This document shows positions 33,607 to 42,179 of a stretch of DNA of 64,000 nucleotides, piece after piece (position 1 is the stretch's first letter; each line of letters opens with the position of its first letter). The stretch is from Bog-473 sp964457065. Lineage in GTDB: Bacteria > Actinomycetota > Acidimicrobiia > Acidimicrobiales > RAAP-2. The position numbers were made by a program, and so were the translations under genes. The notes below the pieces were generated by a model, which worked only from the letters and a program-made list of their open reading frames with translations, had not been told where the DNA came from and searched no databases. The DNA is taken from assembly GCA_964457065.1 (NCBI GenBank), contig CAYWDQ010000005.1, forward strand, positions 1-64,000. The letters are read 5' to 3'.

Positions 33607-36138
33607 TTGATCCGAGCGGTGGTGCGCGAGTCCTCCTACCGGTTCCGGGCCACCTTCCGGCGCCGCTGGGCCGGGTACCTCACGCTCGTCGTGCTCATCG
33701 GCCTGGTGGGAGGCGTCGCCCTGGCGGCCGTGGCCGGGGCACGGCGCACGCAGTCCTCGTTCCCCACCTACCTGGCGAGCACCCATCCGTCGGACGTGCA
33801 GATGTTCACGGAGTTCGATCCCATCACGAACACGGGGTACTCGGAGAAGGTGACCCAGGCCGTGGCGCGGGTCCACTACGTGAGGCAAGCCGTCGACGTC
33901 ATCGGCTTCGACGGCACCCTGCAGTTCCTGGGGCACAGCCGTTCGGCCGGCATCGCGGGCGAGGCACCGCCCGCCCTCGAGGGCAGCACCAACGCCGACG
34001 GTGGTGAGTATTTCTCCACGGACCGTGCCACCGTGGTGCAGGGCCGGATGGCGGACCCCGGACGCATGGACGAGATCGTCATGTCGTCGGGGGCCGCCGC
34101 ACACTTCGGGCTCCGCCTCGGGTCCACCCTGCGCGCGGCCTTCTTCACCGACGCCCAGGTGAGCGAGCCGAACTTCGCCGGTTACCCCAAGGACACGCCC
34201 TACCTCATCGTCCCGTTCAAGCTCGTCGGCATCGTCGAGTGGAGCCCCCAGGTCGTCCAGGACGACGACGCCGCGCTCGGCAACCAGCTCGCGGTCGTCA
34301 CCCCCGCGCTGACCCGGCGGCTCGCGACGTGCTGTGCCTACTACTCCTACGTCTCGCTCCACCTCGACGGCGGGACGGCCCACGAGGCCGCCGTGGAATC
34401 CGCCATCGACAAGGTCATCCCCAACCTCGGCCCGGCCGGGGGATCCTCCACCTGGGCCCCCTACGTCGCCAAGGCCGAGCGCGCCATCCGGCCCGAAGCC
34501 ATTGCCCTGGGCGTCTTCGGGCTCATCGCGGCCCTCGCCGCCCTCGTCATCAACGGCCAGGTGATCAGCCGCCTGGTCCGGCGGAACGCCGAGGAGGGTG
34601 CGGTGGTACGCGCCCTGGGGGCCGGGCCGGCCATGGCGATGGCCGACGGGCTCCTCGGCGTCGTGGGCGCCATCCTGGCGGGGTCGCTCCTGGCGGTGGC
34701 GGTCGCCGTGGCGCTGTCCCCGCTGGCCCCGATCGGACCGGTCCGGCCCGTCTACCCCGACATCGGCGTGGCCTTCGACTGGACCGTCCTCGGGCTCGGG
34801 CTCCTCGTGTTCGTCGTGCTGCTGACGGCTGCCGCGCTGGTCACGGCCTACCGGGTGGCGCCGCACCGGTTGGCCCAGAGGGCGGCCTCGCCCGACCGCG
34901 AGGCGGTGTGGAGCCGGGCTGCCGCCTCGGCCGGCCTGTCACCGAGCGCCGTGCTGGGCATCCGATCGGCGCTGGGAGGTCGATCGGGCCGTGACGCCGC
35001 ACCGGTGCGCTCCGCGCTGCTCGGTGCGGTGGTCGCCGTCACCGTGATCGTCACCGCCCTCACCTTCGCATCGAGCCTCAACGCCCTGGTGTCGCAGCCG
35101 GCGCTCTACGGCTGGAACTGGAACTACGCCCTGCTGGCCGGCTTCTCGGCCGCGGAGAACCTGCCGGCGGCCGAGACGGCCACGTTGCTCGACCACGATC
35201 CCGACGTGGCCCGCTGGGCCGGTGCGTACTTCGAGGGGGTCAACCTGGACGGGCAGTCGGTGCCCGTGCTGGCCTTGAGCCCCGGGGCCGCGGTGAGCCC
35301 CTCCATGCTGTCGGGGCACGCGTTGGCTGCGCCGTCACAGGTCGTGCTCGGCCCGGCGACCCTCGCCTCGCTGCACGCACACGTCGGTGACACGGTCATC
35401 GCCGACACGGACACGCACGGGCATGTCCATCTCCGCATCGTCGGAACGGCGACCCTGCCCACCATCGGCGGGTCCGGATCACCCAGCCTCGCGATGGGCA
35501 CCGGGGCGGTGATGGCCCCGTCGCTGTTCTCGGCCACCGACCTCAACGAGCAGGGCAGCGCGGTCTCGGGCCCGATGGCGGTGTTCATCGCCGTCCGACC
35601 CGGCGTCAGCCAGGCCGCCGCTCTCGCGTCGCTCGACCACATCACGGCGGTGCTCGACCGCCCGTCCGACCCCGACGCGCCGATCGGTGGAGTGGTCAGC
35701 GCGTTGCGACCGGCCGAGATCGCCAACTACCGAACCGTCGGTGCGACCCCCGCACTCCTCGCCGCCATCCTGGCCGCCGGCGCGATCGGTGCGCTCGGGC
35801 TCACGCTCGTGGCGTCGGTCCGCCGGCGCCGGCGGCAGTTCGCATTGTTGAAGGCGCTGGGATTCACCTCGCGACAGCTCGCCGCCTCGGTGGCGTGGCA
35901 GTCCTCGGTGGCCGCCGTGGTCGGGGTGGTGCTCGGCGTCCCGATCGGCATCGCCCTGGGCCGCTGGTTGTGGACGGTGTTCGCCGACGGCATCTCTGCC
36001 GTCCCCCATCCGACCGTGCCCGTCCTGTCGATCGTGGCCGTGGCCTTGGGGGCCGTCGTCTTCGCCAACGTGGTCGCCCTCATCCCCGGGCGCGTCGCCG
36101 GCCGGACCCCCACGTCGGTGCTGCTGCGGGCGGAGTGA
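33607..36138 (+). CDS. Large FtsX/MacB-type ABC transporter permease
   Basis: About 843 residues. A membrane helix near residues 20-45 precedes a large external domain. A first FtsX-like set of three or four helices (about 290-420) follows, then a second external domain (about 480-690) and a final FtsX set (about 715-835). IGALGLTLVASVRRRRRQFALLKALGF is the typical FtsX cytoplasmic loop (about 725-750). Proteins of this class work with an ATPase to move lipoproteins, lipids or peptides, or to control cell-wall hydrolases. TTG 33607 is chosen as start because GAGGAGGAGGG is about 5 bases upstream. No ATPase gene adjoins it in the window. It is divergent from the solute-binding gene. Confidence 0.85.
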   Translation: MIRAVVRESSYRFRATFRRRWAGYLTLVVLIGLVGGVALAAVAGARRTQSSFPTYLASTHPSDVQMFTEFDPITNTGYSEKVTQAVARVHYVRQAVDVIGFDGTLQFLGHSRSAGIAGEAPPALEGSTNADGGEYFSTDRATVVQGRMADPGRMDEIVMSSGAAAHFGLRLGSTLRAAFFTDAQVSEPNFAGYPKDTPYLIVPFKLVGIVEWSPQVVQDDDAALGNQLAVVTPALTRRLATCCAYYSYVSLHLDGGTAHEAAVESAIDKVIPNLGPAGGSSTWAPYVAKAERAIRPEAIALGVFGLIAALAALVINGQVISRLVRRNAEEGAVVRALGAGPAMAMADGLLGVVGAILAGSLLAVAVAVALSPLAPIGPVRPVYPDIGVAFDWTVLGLGLLVFVVLLTAAALVTAYRVAPHRLAQRAASPDREAVWSRAAASAGLSPSAVLGIRSALGGRSGRDAAPVRSALLGAVVAVTVIVTALTFASSLNALVSQPALYGWNWNYALLAGFSAAENLPAAETATLLDHDPDVARWAGAYFEGVNLDGQSVPVLALSPGAAVSPSMLSGHALAAPSQVVLGPATLASLHAHVGDTVIADTDTHGHVHLRIVGTATLPTIGGSGSPSLAMGTGAVMAPSLFSATDLNEQGSAVSGPMAVFIAVRPGVSQAAALASLDHITAVLDRPSDPDAPIGGVVSALRPAEIANYRTVGATPALLAAILAAGAIGALGLTLVASVRRRRRQFALLKALGFTSRQLAASVAWQSSVAAVVGVVLGVPIGIALGRWLWTVFADGISAVPHPTVPVLSIVAVALGAVVFANVVALIPGRVAGRTPTSVLLRAE

Positions 36139-36226
36139 CCCCGCGCCGGACGGCCGGCCCAGCTCACGGAGCCCGACTCAAGGTCGGTTGCGGTTCTCCC
36201 GATATCCCCATGTGGACACCCATGTC

Positions 36227-36451
36227 ATGGCCCACCCGAGGATCACGACCCCGCGCCACCTCCGGCGCACGAAGCTCGTCGGAGCGTTCGCGTTCAGCCT
36301 GCTCGTGGGCATCGGGTCCTACACGGTGACCTACCACGTCCTCAGTGTCCTGACCGAGCCCGTGGCGGTCGTCGGGGTGGCCACGCCGGCGGTCACGCAG
36401 TCCCACGACGGGGTGCACGCAGTGACGCCGCAGTCGCCGGCCACCCGCTGA
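36227..36451 (+). CDS. Small single-helix membrane protein, hypothetical
   Basis: A 74-residue reading frame with a basic N-terminus (RTTPRHLRRTK-like composition), one hydrophobic helix at about residues 18-40, and a polar Ser/Thr/Pro tail. ATG 36227 is the first plausible start; TTG 36188 is in frame but weak. No ribosome-binding site is clear. It lies 88 bases after the permease and is convergent with the next gene. It may be a real small membrane protein, but composition alone supports it. Confidence 0.4.
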   Translation: MAHPRITTPRHLRRTKLVGAFAFSLLVGIGSYTVTYHVLSVLTEPVAVVGVATPAVTQSHDGVHAVTPQSPATR

Positions 36452-36469
36452 ACCGGCCTTCGAGGCGGC

Positions 36470-36889
36470 TCAGATCTCGTCGTCGGACTTGGCGTCGCGC
36501 ACGATGCGCTTCACCAGCGACTGCATGAGGGCCCACGCCACGTCCGGGTGGTCCTGCACGAACGGCCGGAATTGCCAGGCCGCCAGCGCGTAGCACTCCA
36601 GGTCGGTCTCGGCCGTCACCTCGGCCATGCGGGGGCCGTCGTCGATGAGCGCGACCTCGCCGAAGTGGTCCCCCGCCTTCAACGACCTGACCCGGTTCCC
36701 GGCCACCGTCACCGTGGCGGAGCCACTGGCGATGATGAAGAACCCGACACCGGGCTTTCCCTTCTCGATGATGACGGTGCCGGCGGGGAACGATCTCTCG
36801 TTGAGCGTCGAGGCGAGGGTCTTGATGTCCTTCTTCGACAGCTGCGCGAAGAGTGGCGCGTTCTTGATTGCTTCCTGGACGTCCATCAT
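36470..36889 (-). CDS. Stand-alone cyclic-nucleotide-binding-domain protein
   Basis: A 139-residue protein made only of a CNB/Crp-type beta-roll: APLFAQLSKKDIKTLAS, then FPAGTVIIEKGKPGVGFFIIASGSATV, and the phosphate-binding-cassette position GDHFGEVALIDDGPRMAEVTAETD. There is no helix-turn-helix. It could sense a nucleotide and act through protein contact. The start is ATG 36889 (or 36886). It lies 65 bases downstream of the histidine kinase in the same direction, so it could be the third gene of the two-component operon. The binding of cAMP is not provable from sequence. Confidence 0.8.
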   Translation of the reverse strand: MMDVQEAIKNAPLFAQLSKKDIKTLASTLNERSFPAGTVIIEKGKPGVGFFIIASGSATVTVAGNRVRSLKAGDHFGEVALIDDGPRMAEVTAETDLECYALAAWQFRPFVQDHPDVAWALMQSLVKRIVRDAKSDDEI

Positions 36890-36954
36890 GGTCGAACCGT
36901 ACACGTCCCCGGCGCCGCCGACACGGGGGGACGGGCCGCCGGTGCGCGGCGCGC

Positions 36955-38376
36955 TCAGGCCCGCACGGCCTCGGGCACGGCCCCCTGCCAATGCCCGAGC
37001 GTCACGACGAAGCGCGACCCACCGTCGTAGTTGATGGGCGACTCCGCCCGGACGCTCCCGCCCATGGCCGCGGCCAGCTCGGCCACGATGGCCAGACCCA
37101 GCCCCGATCCCATCCGGCGGTTCGGCCCGCGGTCGGCCCGGTAGAAGCGCTCGAACACCCGGGCCAGGTCGCCCTCGGCAATGCCCGGGCCGTCGTCGTC
37201 GACCGTGATCACACACGCACCCGACACGCGGTCGTCCGCCATCCCCACGCTCACCGTGGTCCGGGCGAACGTCATGGCGTTCTCCAGCAGGTTGGCCAGG
37301 AGCTGCGCCAGCCGATCCGGGTCGGCGGCCACCGGGAGGCGGGGCGGGGCGGGGCCCGGGTCGCCTCCGCCGTCGGACGGCACATGGAGGACGATCTGGA
37401 GCCCGGACTTGGCCGCCGCCGGCAGGAAGCCTTCAGCCGTCGTCGTGACCACCTCGGCGGCGTCGGTGGGGCGCATGGAGATCGACATCTGCCGCGCCTC
37501 GAGCTTGGTCAGGTCGAGCAGGTCGCCGACGAGGCGCTCCAGGCGGCGCGCCTCGGCGATGATCACGTCGGCCGCCTGCCCGTCGTCCTCGATCGCGCCG
37601 TCCGCAATGGCCTCGGCGAAGCCGCGGATGGAAGTGAGCGGTGTGCGCAGGTCGTGCGACACCGCCAGCAGGAGATGGCGCTCCCGGGCCCGGCTGTCCT
37701 CGAGGCGCTGGGCCATGTCGTTGATGGAACCGGCGAGCGAGGTGAACTCGGGGTAGTCGCTGCGGCGGACCGGCACCCGGCTCGCCAGCTCGCCCGACGC
37801 GATGCGACCGGTCACCTCCATCGCCTCCACCAGCGGGCGAGCCATGCGTCGGCTCATCTGCCAGGCCACCAGTGCGGCGACCAGCAGCGCCGCGCCGCCG
37901 GCCACGATGAAGTAGCCCCAGCTGGGCCCGAGGTCGCCGACGTCGCGGGTGAGGAGGACGGCGAGCGTCCCGGCGAAGTCGTGCAGGCGCACCCGCTCGG
38001 TCTCCGTCAGGTCGACCGGCGCCACGGCGAAGACCAGGTTGCCCGTCCGGCCCGACGTCGTCTGCCCCGATTGCACCGCGGCCACGTCGATGTCCCCCGC
38101 GGTCATGTCGTTCGGCAGCGGGGTGTCGATGTTGCCGAACCGGTCGATGCGGATGATGTCGGCGTCCTCGAGCTTGAGCGTGCGCTTCACGACCGCCAGC
38201 ACCTTGAGCGACCGCGTCCCGCTGTTGGCCGACGTCAGCGACTGGGCCTCCGAGACCAGCTGCTGCTGGGCCTGGTTGCGCGCTGCGTTGCGGGTCAGGA
38301 TGAGGCTCCCGGCCCCGGCGATCACGAGGACGACGGCGACCAGGCCGACCATGATCAGCATCAGGCGGCGGCGCAT
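36955..38376 (-). CDS. Sensor histidine kinase, OmpR-partner type
   Basis: A 473-residue membrane kinase. Two membrane segments (about 6-27 and 153-173) flank a 125-residue external sensor region. A HAMP linker follows (about 174-228), then the HisKA domain with the phospho-accepting His241 (LAVSHDLRTPLTSIRGF). The ATPase domain has LLENAMTFARTTV (N-box), DDDGPGIA (G1), FERFYRADRG (F-box) and GSGLGLAIV (G2). All catalytic motifs are intact. It starts at ATG 38376, 3 bases after the response-regulator stop, so the two are one unit. The signal is unknown; an envelope signal is likely given the external domain and the facing secreted protein. Confidence 0.92.
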   Translation of the reverse strand: MRRRLMLIMVGLVAVVLVIAGAGSLILTRNAARNQAQQQLVSEAQSLTSANSGTRSLKVLAVVKRTLKLEDADIIRIDRFGNIDTPLPNDMTAGDIDVAAVQSGQTTSGRTGNLVFAVAPVDLTETERVRLHDFAGTLAVLLTRDVGDLGPSWGYFIVAGGAALLVAALVAWQMSRRMARPLVEAMEVTGRIASGELASRVPVRRSDYPEFTSLAGSINDMAQRLEDSRARERHLLLAVSHDLRTPLTSIRGFAEAIADGAIEDDGQAADVIIAEARRLERLVGDLLDLTKLEARQMSISMRPTDAAEVVTTTAEGFLPAAAKSGLQIVLHVPSDGGGDPGPAPPRLPVAADPDRLAQLLANLLENAMTFARTTVSVGMADDRVSGACVITVDDDGPGIAEGDLARVFERFYRADRGPNRRMGSGLGLAIVAELAAAMGGSVRAESPINYDGGSRFVVTLGHWQGAVPEAVRA

Positions 38377-38379
38377 CGC

Positions 38380-39057
38380 TCAGCCGAACCGGTAGCCCAC
38401 GCCCCACACCGTGGCGAGGGGGAGGTCGGAGCCGAGCTTCTTGCGCAGCTGGGCCACGTGGACGTCGACCGTGCGCTCGTCGCCGTACCAGTCGGTGCCC
38501 CAGACCCCGTCGAGGAGCTGCTGGCGTGACAGGGCGAGGCCGACGTTGTTGGCCAGGAAGGCCAGCAGCTGGAACTCGCGGGTCGTCAGGGGCACGACCA
38601 CAGCGTCCCGGCGCGCCTCGCGCCGGCGCAGGTCCACCTCGAGGCCGCCCACGGTGACCACCTCCTGGGGCGCCGGCCCGTCCCGGGTCCGGCGCAGGAT
38701 CGCCCGCACCCGCGCCACCAGCTCGCGGGGCGAGAAGGGCTTCACGAGGTAGTCGTCGGCGCCCAATTCGAGGCCGAGGATGCGGTCCACCTCGTCGTCG
38801 CGCGCCGTGAGGAACAGGACGGGTACGGAGCTGCGGGCGCGGATCTCGCGGCAGACGTCGAACCCGTCGTAGGCGCCGGGCAGCCCGACGTCGAGGATCA
38901 CGATCCAGGGGTCCTCCTGCGCCAAGATCTCGAGCCCCTTCTCACCGTCGCCGGCCAGCAGCACCCGGAACCCCTCGCGGCGCAGATAGAGGTCCACCAG
39001 ATCGGCGATGTGCGGGTCGTCCTCGACGACGACGACCGTCCCGTGGTCGGCATTCAC
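38380..39057 (-). CDS. OmpR/PhoB-family response regulator
   Basis: A 225-residue regulator. The receiver has the acidic pair in VVEDDPH (about residues 11-14), phosphoacceptor Asp56 (VILDVGLPG), Thr in FLTARDD, and Lys106 (YLVKPFSP). The C-terminal winged helix (about 130-225) shows LTTREFQLLAFLA, LSRQQLLDGVWG and RTVDVHVAQLRKKL. It is the first gene of the kinase operon. An 11-base-period direct repeat lies 50-67 bases upstream of its ATG, as expected for an OmpR-family site, so autoregulation and control of the facing secreted-protein gene are plausible. Confidence 0.92.
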   Translation of the reverse strand: MNADHGTVVVVEDDPHIADLVDLYLRREGFRVLLAGDGEKGLEILAQEDPWIVILDVGLPGAYDGFDVCREIRARSSVPVLFLTARDDEVDRILGLELGADDYLVKPFSPRELVARVRAILRRTRDGPAPQEVVTVGGLEVDLRRREARRDAVVVPLTTREFQLLAFLANNVGLALSRQQLLDGVWGTDWYGDERTVDVHVAQLRKKLGSDLPLATVWGVGYRFG

Positions 39058-39087
39058 ACACCCAGCCTGGCACCTCCCGCACCCCGA

Positions 39088-39132
39088 ATTGCCGGAATGG
39101 GGCCATCCCTCACAGAACCCTCACGATTGCCG
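39088..39132. promoter_or_regulatory. Candidate OmpR-family binding site in divergent promoter
   Basis: CCCTCAC occurs at 39107-39113 and 39118-39124, an exact 11-base period. ATTGCCG occurs outside it at 39088-39094 and 39126-39132. One-helical-turn direct repeats are the usual site form for OmpR/PhoB regulators, and the regulator gene starts at 39057. Confidence 0.5.
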
Positions 39133-39209
39133 AACATGCCCATCACCCGGTGGGGCGACGATGGCCGTTGAGGTTCCTCCCGACGGAGGGCCCGGCGAAA
39201 GGAGCATCC

Positions 39210-39932
39210 ATGTCGACCGCGCGCACGAATCTGATCCGTCTCGGCGCCATCTCCATGGCAGCCGCCGCCCTGCTGGGCGCGGCCTCGGCCGCCGGTGCGG
39301 CTCCACCGTCGTCGAGCAGCGCCGGCAACAGCGACTCCGACGCCGTCCCCGCCAGCCTGGCCGGCATCAAGGCCAAGGCCACCACCGACATCACCGACCG
39401 CGTCAACGATCTCAACGCGGCGATCGCCAGGGTCAACGCGGCCAATGCGCTCGGCTCGGGACAGGCGGCCCTCGTGGCCTATCTCGGCACCGACGTCACG
39501 CCGCTGCAGCAGCTGGACCAGAAGATCGGAGGCGATGCCACGGTGCAGCAGGCGGCCCGGGACTTCTCCACCATCTTCAGCGACTACCGCGTCTACGTGC
39601 TCGTCCTCCCGGCCTCCCGCATCGCGGCCGACGCCGACCGTGTCACCAGCACCGCCATCCCGACGCTGACCGCCGACGCGTCAAAGGCCCGAGGGCAGGA
39701 GAACCCGCAGAACCAGGCGCAGCTCCAGCCGCTCATCGAGGACCTGAACGCGCAGATCGGCGCAGCCTCCAATGCCACCAACGGCCTGGCGGCCACCGTG
39801 CTCGCCTTCACCCCGGCGCAGTGGAACGCGAACCACGACGTCCTCTCGGCGGCCAAGTCGTCGGCCCGGGTGGCCGACGCCGCCGTGACGAAGGGCCGCT
39901 GGGACGTGCAGCAGATCCGCCAGGTCCGCTAG
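39210..39932 (+). CDS. Secreted protein of unknown function
   Basis: A 240-residue protein with a clear signal peptide: basic start, hydrophobic Ala/Leu core at about residues 10-28, and an AGA-type cleavage site before residue 31. The mature part is Ala/Asp/Gln-rich and predominantly helical, with no Cys and no recognised domain; repeated Ala-Asn-Ala and Asp-Leu-Asn turns suggest a helical bundle. ATG 39210 has GAAAGGAGC at 6-base spacing, which excludes the longer reading from 39150. It faces the OmpR/kinase operon across a 152-base region with a candidate response-regulator site, so regulation by that system is likely. Its stop shares CTAG with the convergent aldehyde-dehydrogenase stop. 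Confidence 0.8.
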   Translation: MSTARTNLIRLGAISMAAAALLGAASAAGAAPPSSSSAGNSDSDAVPASLAGIKAKATTDITDRVNDLNAAIARVNAANALGSGQAALVAYLGTDVTPLQQLDQKIGGDATVQQAARDFSTIFSDYRVYVLVLPASRIAADADRVTSTAIPTLTADASKARGQENPQNQAQLQPLIEDLNAQIGAASNATNGLAATVLAFTPAQWNANHDVLSAAKSSARVADAAVTKGRWDVQQIRQVR

Positions 39933-41374
39933 CTCAGCAGCGACGCCGTGTTGAGGTTCAGGCCGTCCGGCGCCTTGGAGCGGTGCACCACCTGGAACTC
40001 GGAGAACTCGGCCAGGCCCCACGGCCCGTTCTCGACGCCGATGCCGCTCCATTTGAAGCCGCCGAAGGGCTGCTCGGGAGAGAGGGCCAGGTGCGTGTTG
40101 ACCCACGCCGTCCCACACTCGAGCTGGGCGGCCACGGCGGCGGCCCTCTCGGTGTCGGCGCCCCAGACCGAGCCGGAGAGGCCGAAGTGCGTGGCGTTGG
40201 CCCGGTCGATGGCGTCGCCCAGGTCTCGATACGGCACCACCGGCAGCGCCGGGCCGAACTGCTCCTCGTCGACGATCCTCGTGCCGTCGGAGAGCCCGGT
40301 CAGGATGGTCGGCTCGAAGAAGTAGCCGGGGCGGTCCATCGCCTTCCCACCGGTCACCGCGGTCGCCCCGTGGGACAGCGCGTCGGCCACCAGCTCCTTG
40401 ACCCGCTCGTACTGGGGCGCGTTGTTGATCGGGCCCAGCTTCACGCCCTCCTCGGTGCCCTCCCCGACCTTGATCGACCGCGCCTGCGCCGCCAGGCCCT
40501 CGACGACGTCGTCGTAGAGCGCCTCGGGGACGTACACGCGCTTGACGGCCGAGCACACCTGGCCGTTGTTCATGAACGCCCCGGCGAAGATCGCCGACGC
40601 GACCACAGCCGGGTCGGCGTCGTCGAGCACGATGGCCGGGTCGTTGCCTCCGAGCTCGAGCGTCACCCGCTTGAGGTCGGGCGCAGCGGACTGGGCCACC
40701 TTCTTCCCCGTCTCGACCGAGCCGGTGAAGCTGACCTTGCGCGGCACCGGGTGCGACGTCATCCATGCGCCGAGCTCGTCGCTGCCGCTCACGATGTTCA
40801 CCACGCCGGGCGGGAAGACGTCGCGCAGCAGCTCGCCGACTTTGAGCGTGGCCAGCGGCGTGTACGGCGACGGCTTGAGGACGAGCGTGTTCCCGGCGAG
40901 CAACGCAGGGGCGATCTTCCAGAAGCTGAGCAGCAACGGGTAGTTCCACGGGGTGATGGCCGCCACGACGCCGAGTGGCCGCCGCGCCAGCTCGACGTAC
41001 GCGGTGTCGTCGTCCTGAATCACCTGCGTCGGCATGTCGAGGTTGGCGAAGTACTGGGTCCAGATCGCCGACGCGAAGACCTCGATGCCCGCGTCGCTCA
41101 GCGGCTTGCCCTGCTCGGCCGTGAGGACCGGCGCCAGCTCGGCCGTCGAGGCCATGAGCACCTCGGCCGCCTGCAACAGGACGGCCCGCCGGGCCGCCTC
41201 GTCGGCCTTCCAGTCGCGCCCCGCCTTGGCGGCGGCGTCGAAGGCCGCATCGAGCTGCTGGCGGCTGCACTCCGGGGCCTGGGCGAAGACCTCGCCGGTG
41301 GCCGGGTTGCGGACGCCGAAGGTCCCCTCGGTCGGAGCGGCTTCCCCTGCGATGGTCATGACGAAATCGGACAT
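39929..41374 (-). CDS. NAD(P)-dependent aldehyde dehydrogenase
   Basis: A 481-residue class of enzyme that oxidises aldehydes to acids. It has oxyanion-hole Asn144 (ITPWNYPL), coenzyme-binding SFTGSVETGKK, general base Glu240 (VTLELGGNDP) and the catalytic Cys274 (NNGQVCSAVKRV), then GYFFEPTIL and QFGPALPVVPY. Everything expected is intact and length is normal. It resembles the aminobutyraldehyde/betaine-aldehyde and succinate-semialdehyde subgroups, which fits the amine oxidase gene nearby that would generate aldehydes. It starts at ATG 41374, 120 bases after the TetR gene on the same strand, with a 14-base dyad in between. Confidence 0.92.
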   Translation of the reverse strand: MSDFVMTIAGEAAPTEGTFGVRNPATGEVFAQAPECSRQQLDAAFDAAAKAGRDWKADEAARRAVLLQAAEVLMASTAELAPVLTAEQGKPLSDAGIEVFASAIWTQYFANLDMPTQVIQDDDTAYVELARRPLGVVAAITPWNYPLLLSFWKIAPALLAGNTLVLKPSPYTPLATLKVGELLRDVFPPGVVNIVSGSDELGAWMTSHPVPRKVSFTGSVETGKKVAQSAAPDLKRVTLELGGNDPAIVLDDADPAVVASAIFAGAFMNNGQVCSAVKRVYVPEALYDDVVEGLAAQARSIKVGEGTEEGVKLGPINNAPQYERVKELVADALSHGATAVTGGKAMDRPGYFFEPTILTGLSDGTRIVDEEQFGPALPVVPYRDLGDAIDRANATHFGLSGSVWGADTERAAAVAAQLECGTAWVNTHLALSPEQPFGGFKWSGIGVENGPWGLAEFSEFQVVHRSKAPDGLNLNTASLLS

Positions 41375-41442
41375 GGTGCTCCTCGACTCTGTGCTGGGAG
41401 GGCTCCCCCCGTCCCGGGCCGTACTTCGGTCCCTCAGATCCT

Positions 41443-41456
41443 CCCACCTGGGTGGG
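41443..41456. promoter_or_regulatory. Dyad upstream of aldehyde dehydrogenase
   Basis: CCCACC and GGTGGG flank TG. With a 2-base centre it cannot form a hairpin, so a protein-binding dyad in the aldehyde-dehydrogenase promoter region is the likelier reading. Confidence 0.3.
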
Positions 41457-41494
41457 CAGGGCTCAATCGCAACGGTGGGGACCTTGACGGAGCC

Positions 41495-42106
41495 TCAACC
41501 GAAGAGCCTCGTGAGGAACTCGTCCACGGTGGCCACGACCCGGCGGCGCAGCGCCTGGTCCGCGGGTGCGGCGGCGACGAGCCCGGCCGCCTCGTTGAGG
41601 AACCCGAGCAGCAGGGCGGCGGCCACCTCCGGATCCCCGGGCACAGTGATCCCCTCCTCGCCCGCTCGGGCGAAGACCTCGGCCAGCAGCGGTGCGCAGG
41701 CGACCGCGTCGAGCTCCCGGCAGGCCTCCCACCCGAGGACCGCCGGTGCGTCGGCCAGGATCCGGGCCATGGTGGGGTCCGCGCAGGCATCCATGTAGGC
41801 GCGGCAGCCCCGGTGCAGCTGGTCGCGCACGCCGGTGCCCCTCAGCGCGGCGGCCACCACCCGATCCACGAGCTCGTCCTCGAGCTCCCCGACCACGGCG
41901 GCCGCCAGCTCCGTCTTCGAGGCGAAGTGGTGGTACAGCGCGCCCCTGGTCACCCCGGCCCGCTCGGCGATCTCCTCCCGGCCGCTGTCCGCGAAGCCCT
42001 TCTCGGCGAAGAGCGTCCGGGCCGCCTGCAGGAGGGCCGCCCGCGTGCGGGCCGACCGGACGGCCTGGGTCTCCCTCGGCTTGCGCGTCGACGCGGTCGT
42101 GGCCAC
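41495..42106 (-). CDS. TetR-family transcriptional repressor
   Basis: About 203 residues. The N-terminal helix-turn-helix is typical: LLQAARTLFAEKGFADSGREEIAERAGVTRGALYHHFASK. The ligand-binding C-domain is all-helical with LLLGFLNEAAGLV. GTG 42106 is preferred over ATG 42127 because GGAGGAGG sits 7 bases before it, whereas nothing precedes 42127; a leaderless start at 42127 remains possible. It is divergent from the amine oxidase, with a perfect 7-base palindrome between them. It precedes the aldehyde dehydrogenase on the same strand. It most likely represses amine oxidase, itself, and perhaps the dehydrogenase, with an amine or aldehyde as inducer. Confidence 0.9.
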   Translation of the reverse strand: MATTASTRKPRETQAVRSARTRAALLQAARTLFAEKGFADSGREEIAERAGVTRGALYHHFASKTELAAAVVGELEDELVDRVVAAALRGTGVRDQLHRGCRAYMDACADPTMARILADAPAVLGWEACRELDAVACAPLLAEVFARAGEEGITVPGDPEVAAALLLGFLNEAAGLVAAAPADQALRRRVVATVDEFLTRLFG

Positions 42107-42129
42107 CGCCTCACCTCCTCCGGACATTT

Positions 42130-42150
42130 ACATGCGGGCAGCACGCATGT
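42130..42150. promoter_or_regulatory. TetR-type operator between repressor and amine oxidase
   Basis: ACATGCG (42130-42136) and CGCATGT (42144-42150) are perfect inverted arms around GGCAGCA. The 21-base size and location between the divergent repressor and its probable target are classic for TetR sites. Confidence 0.65.
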
Positions 42151-42179
42151 TAGCTTCGCCCGGACCGAGGAGGTGCGCG

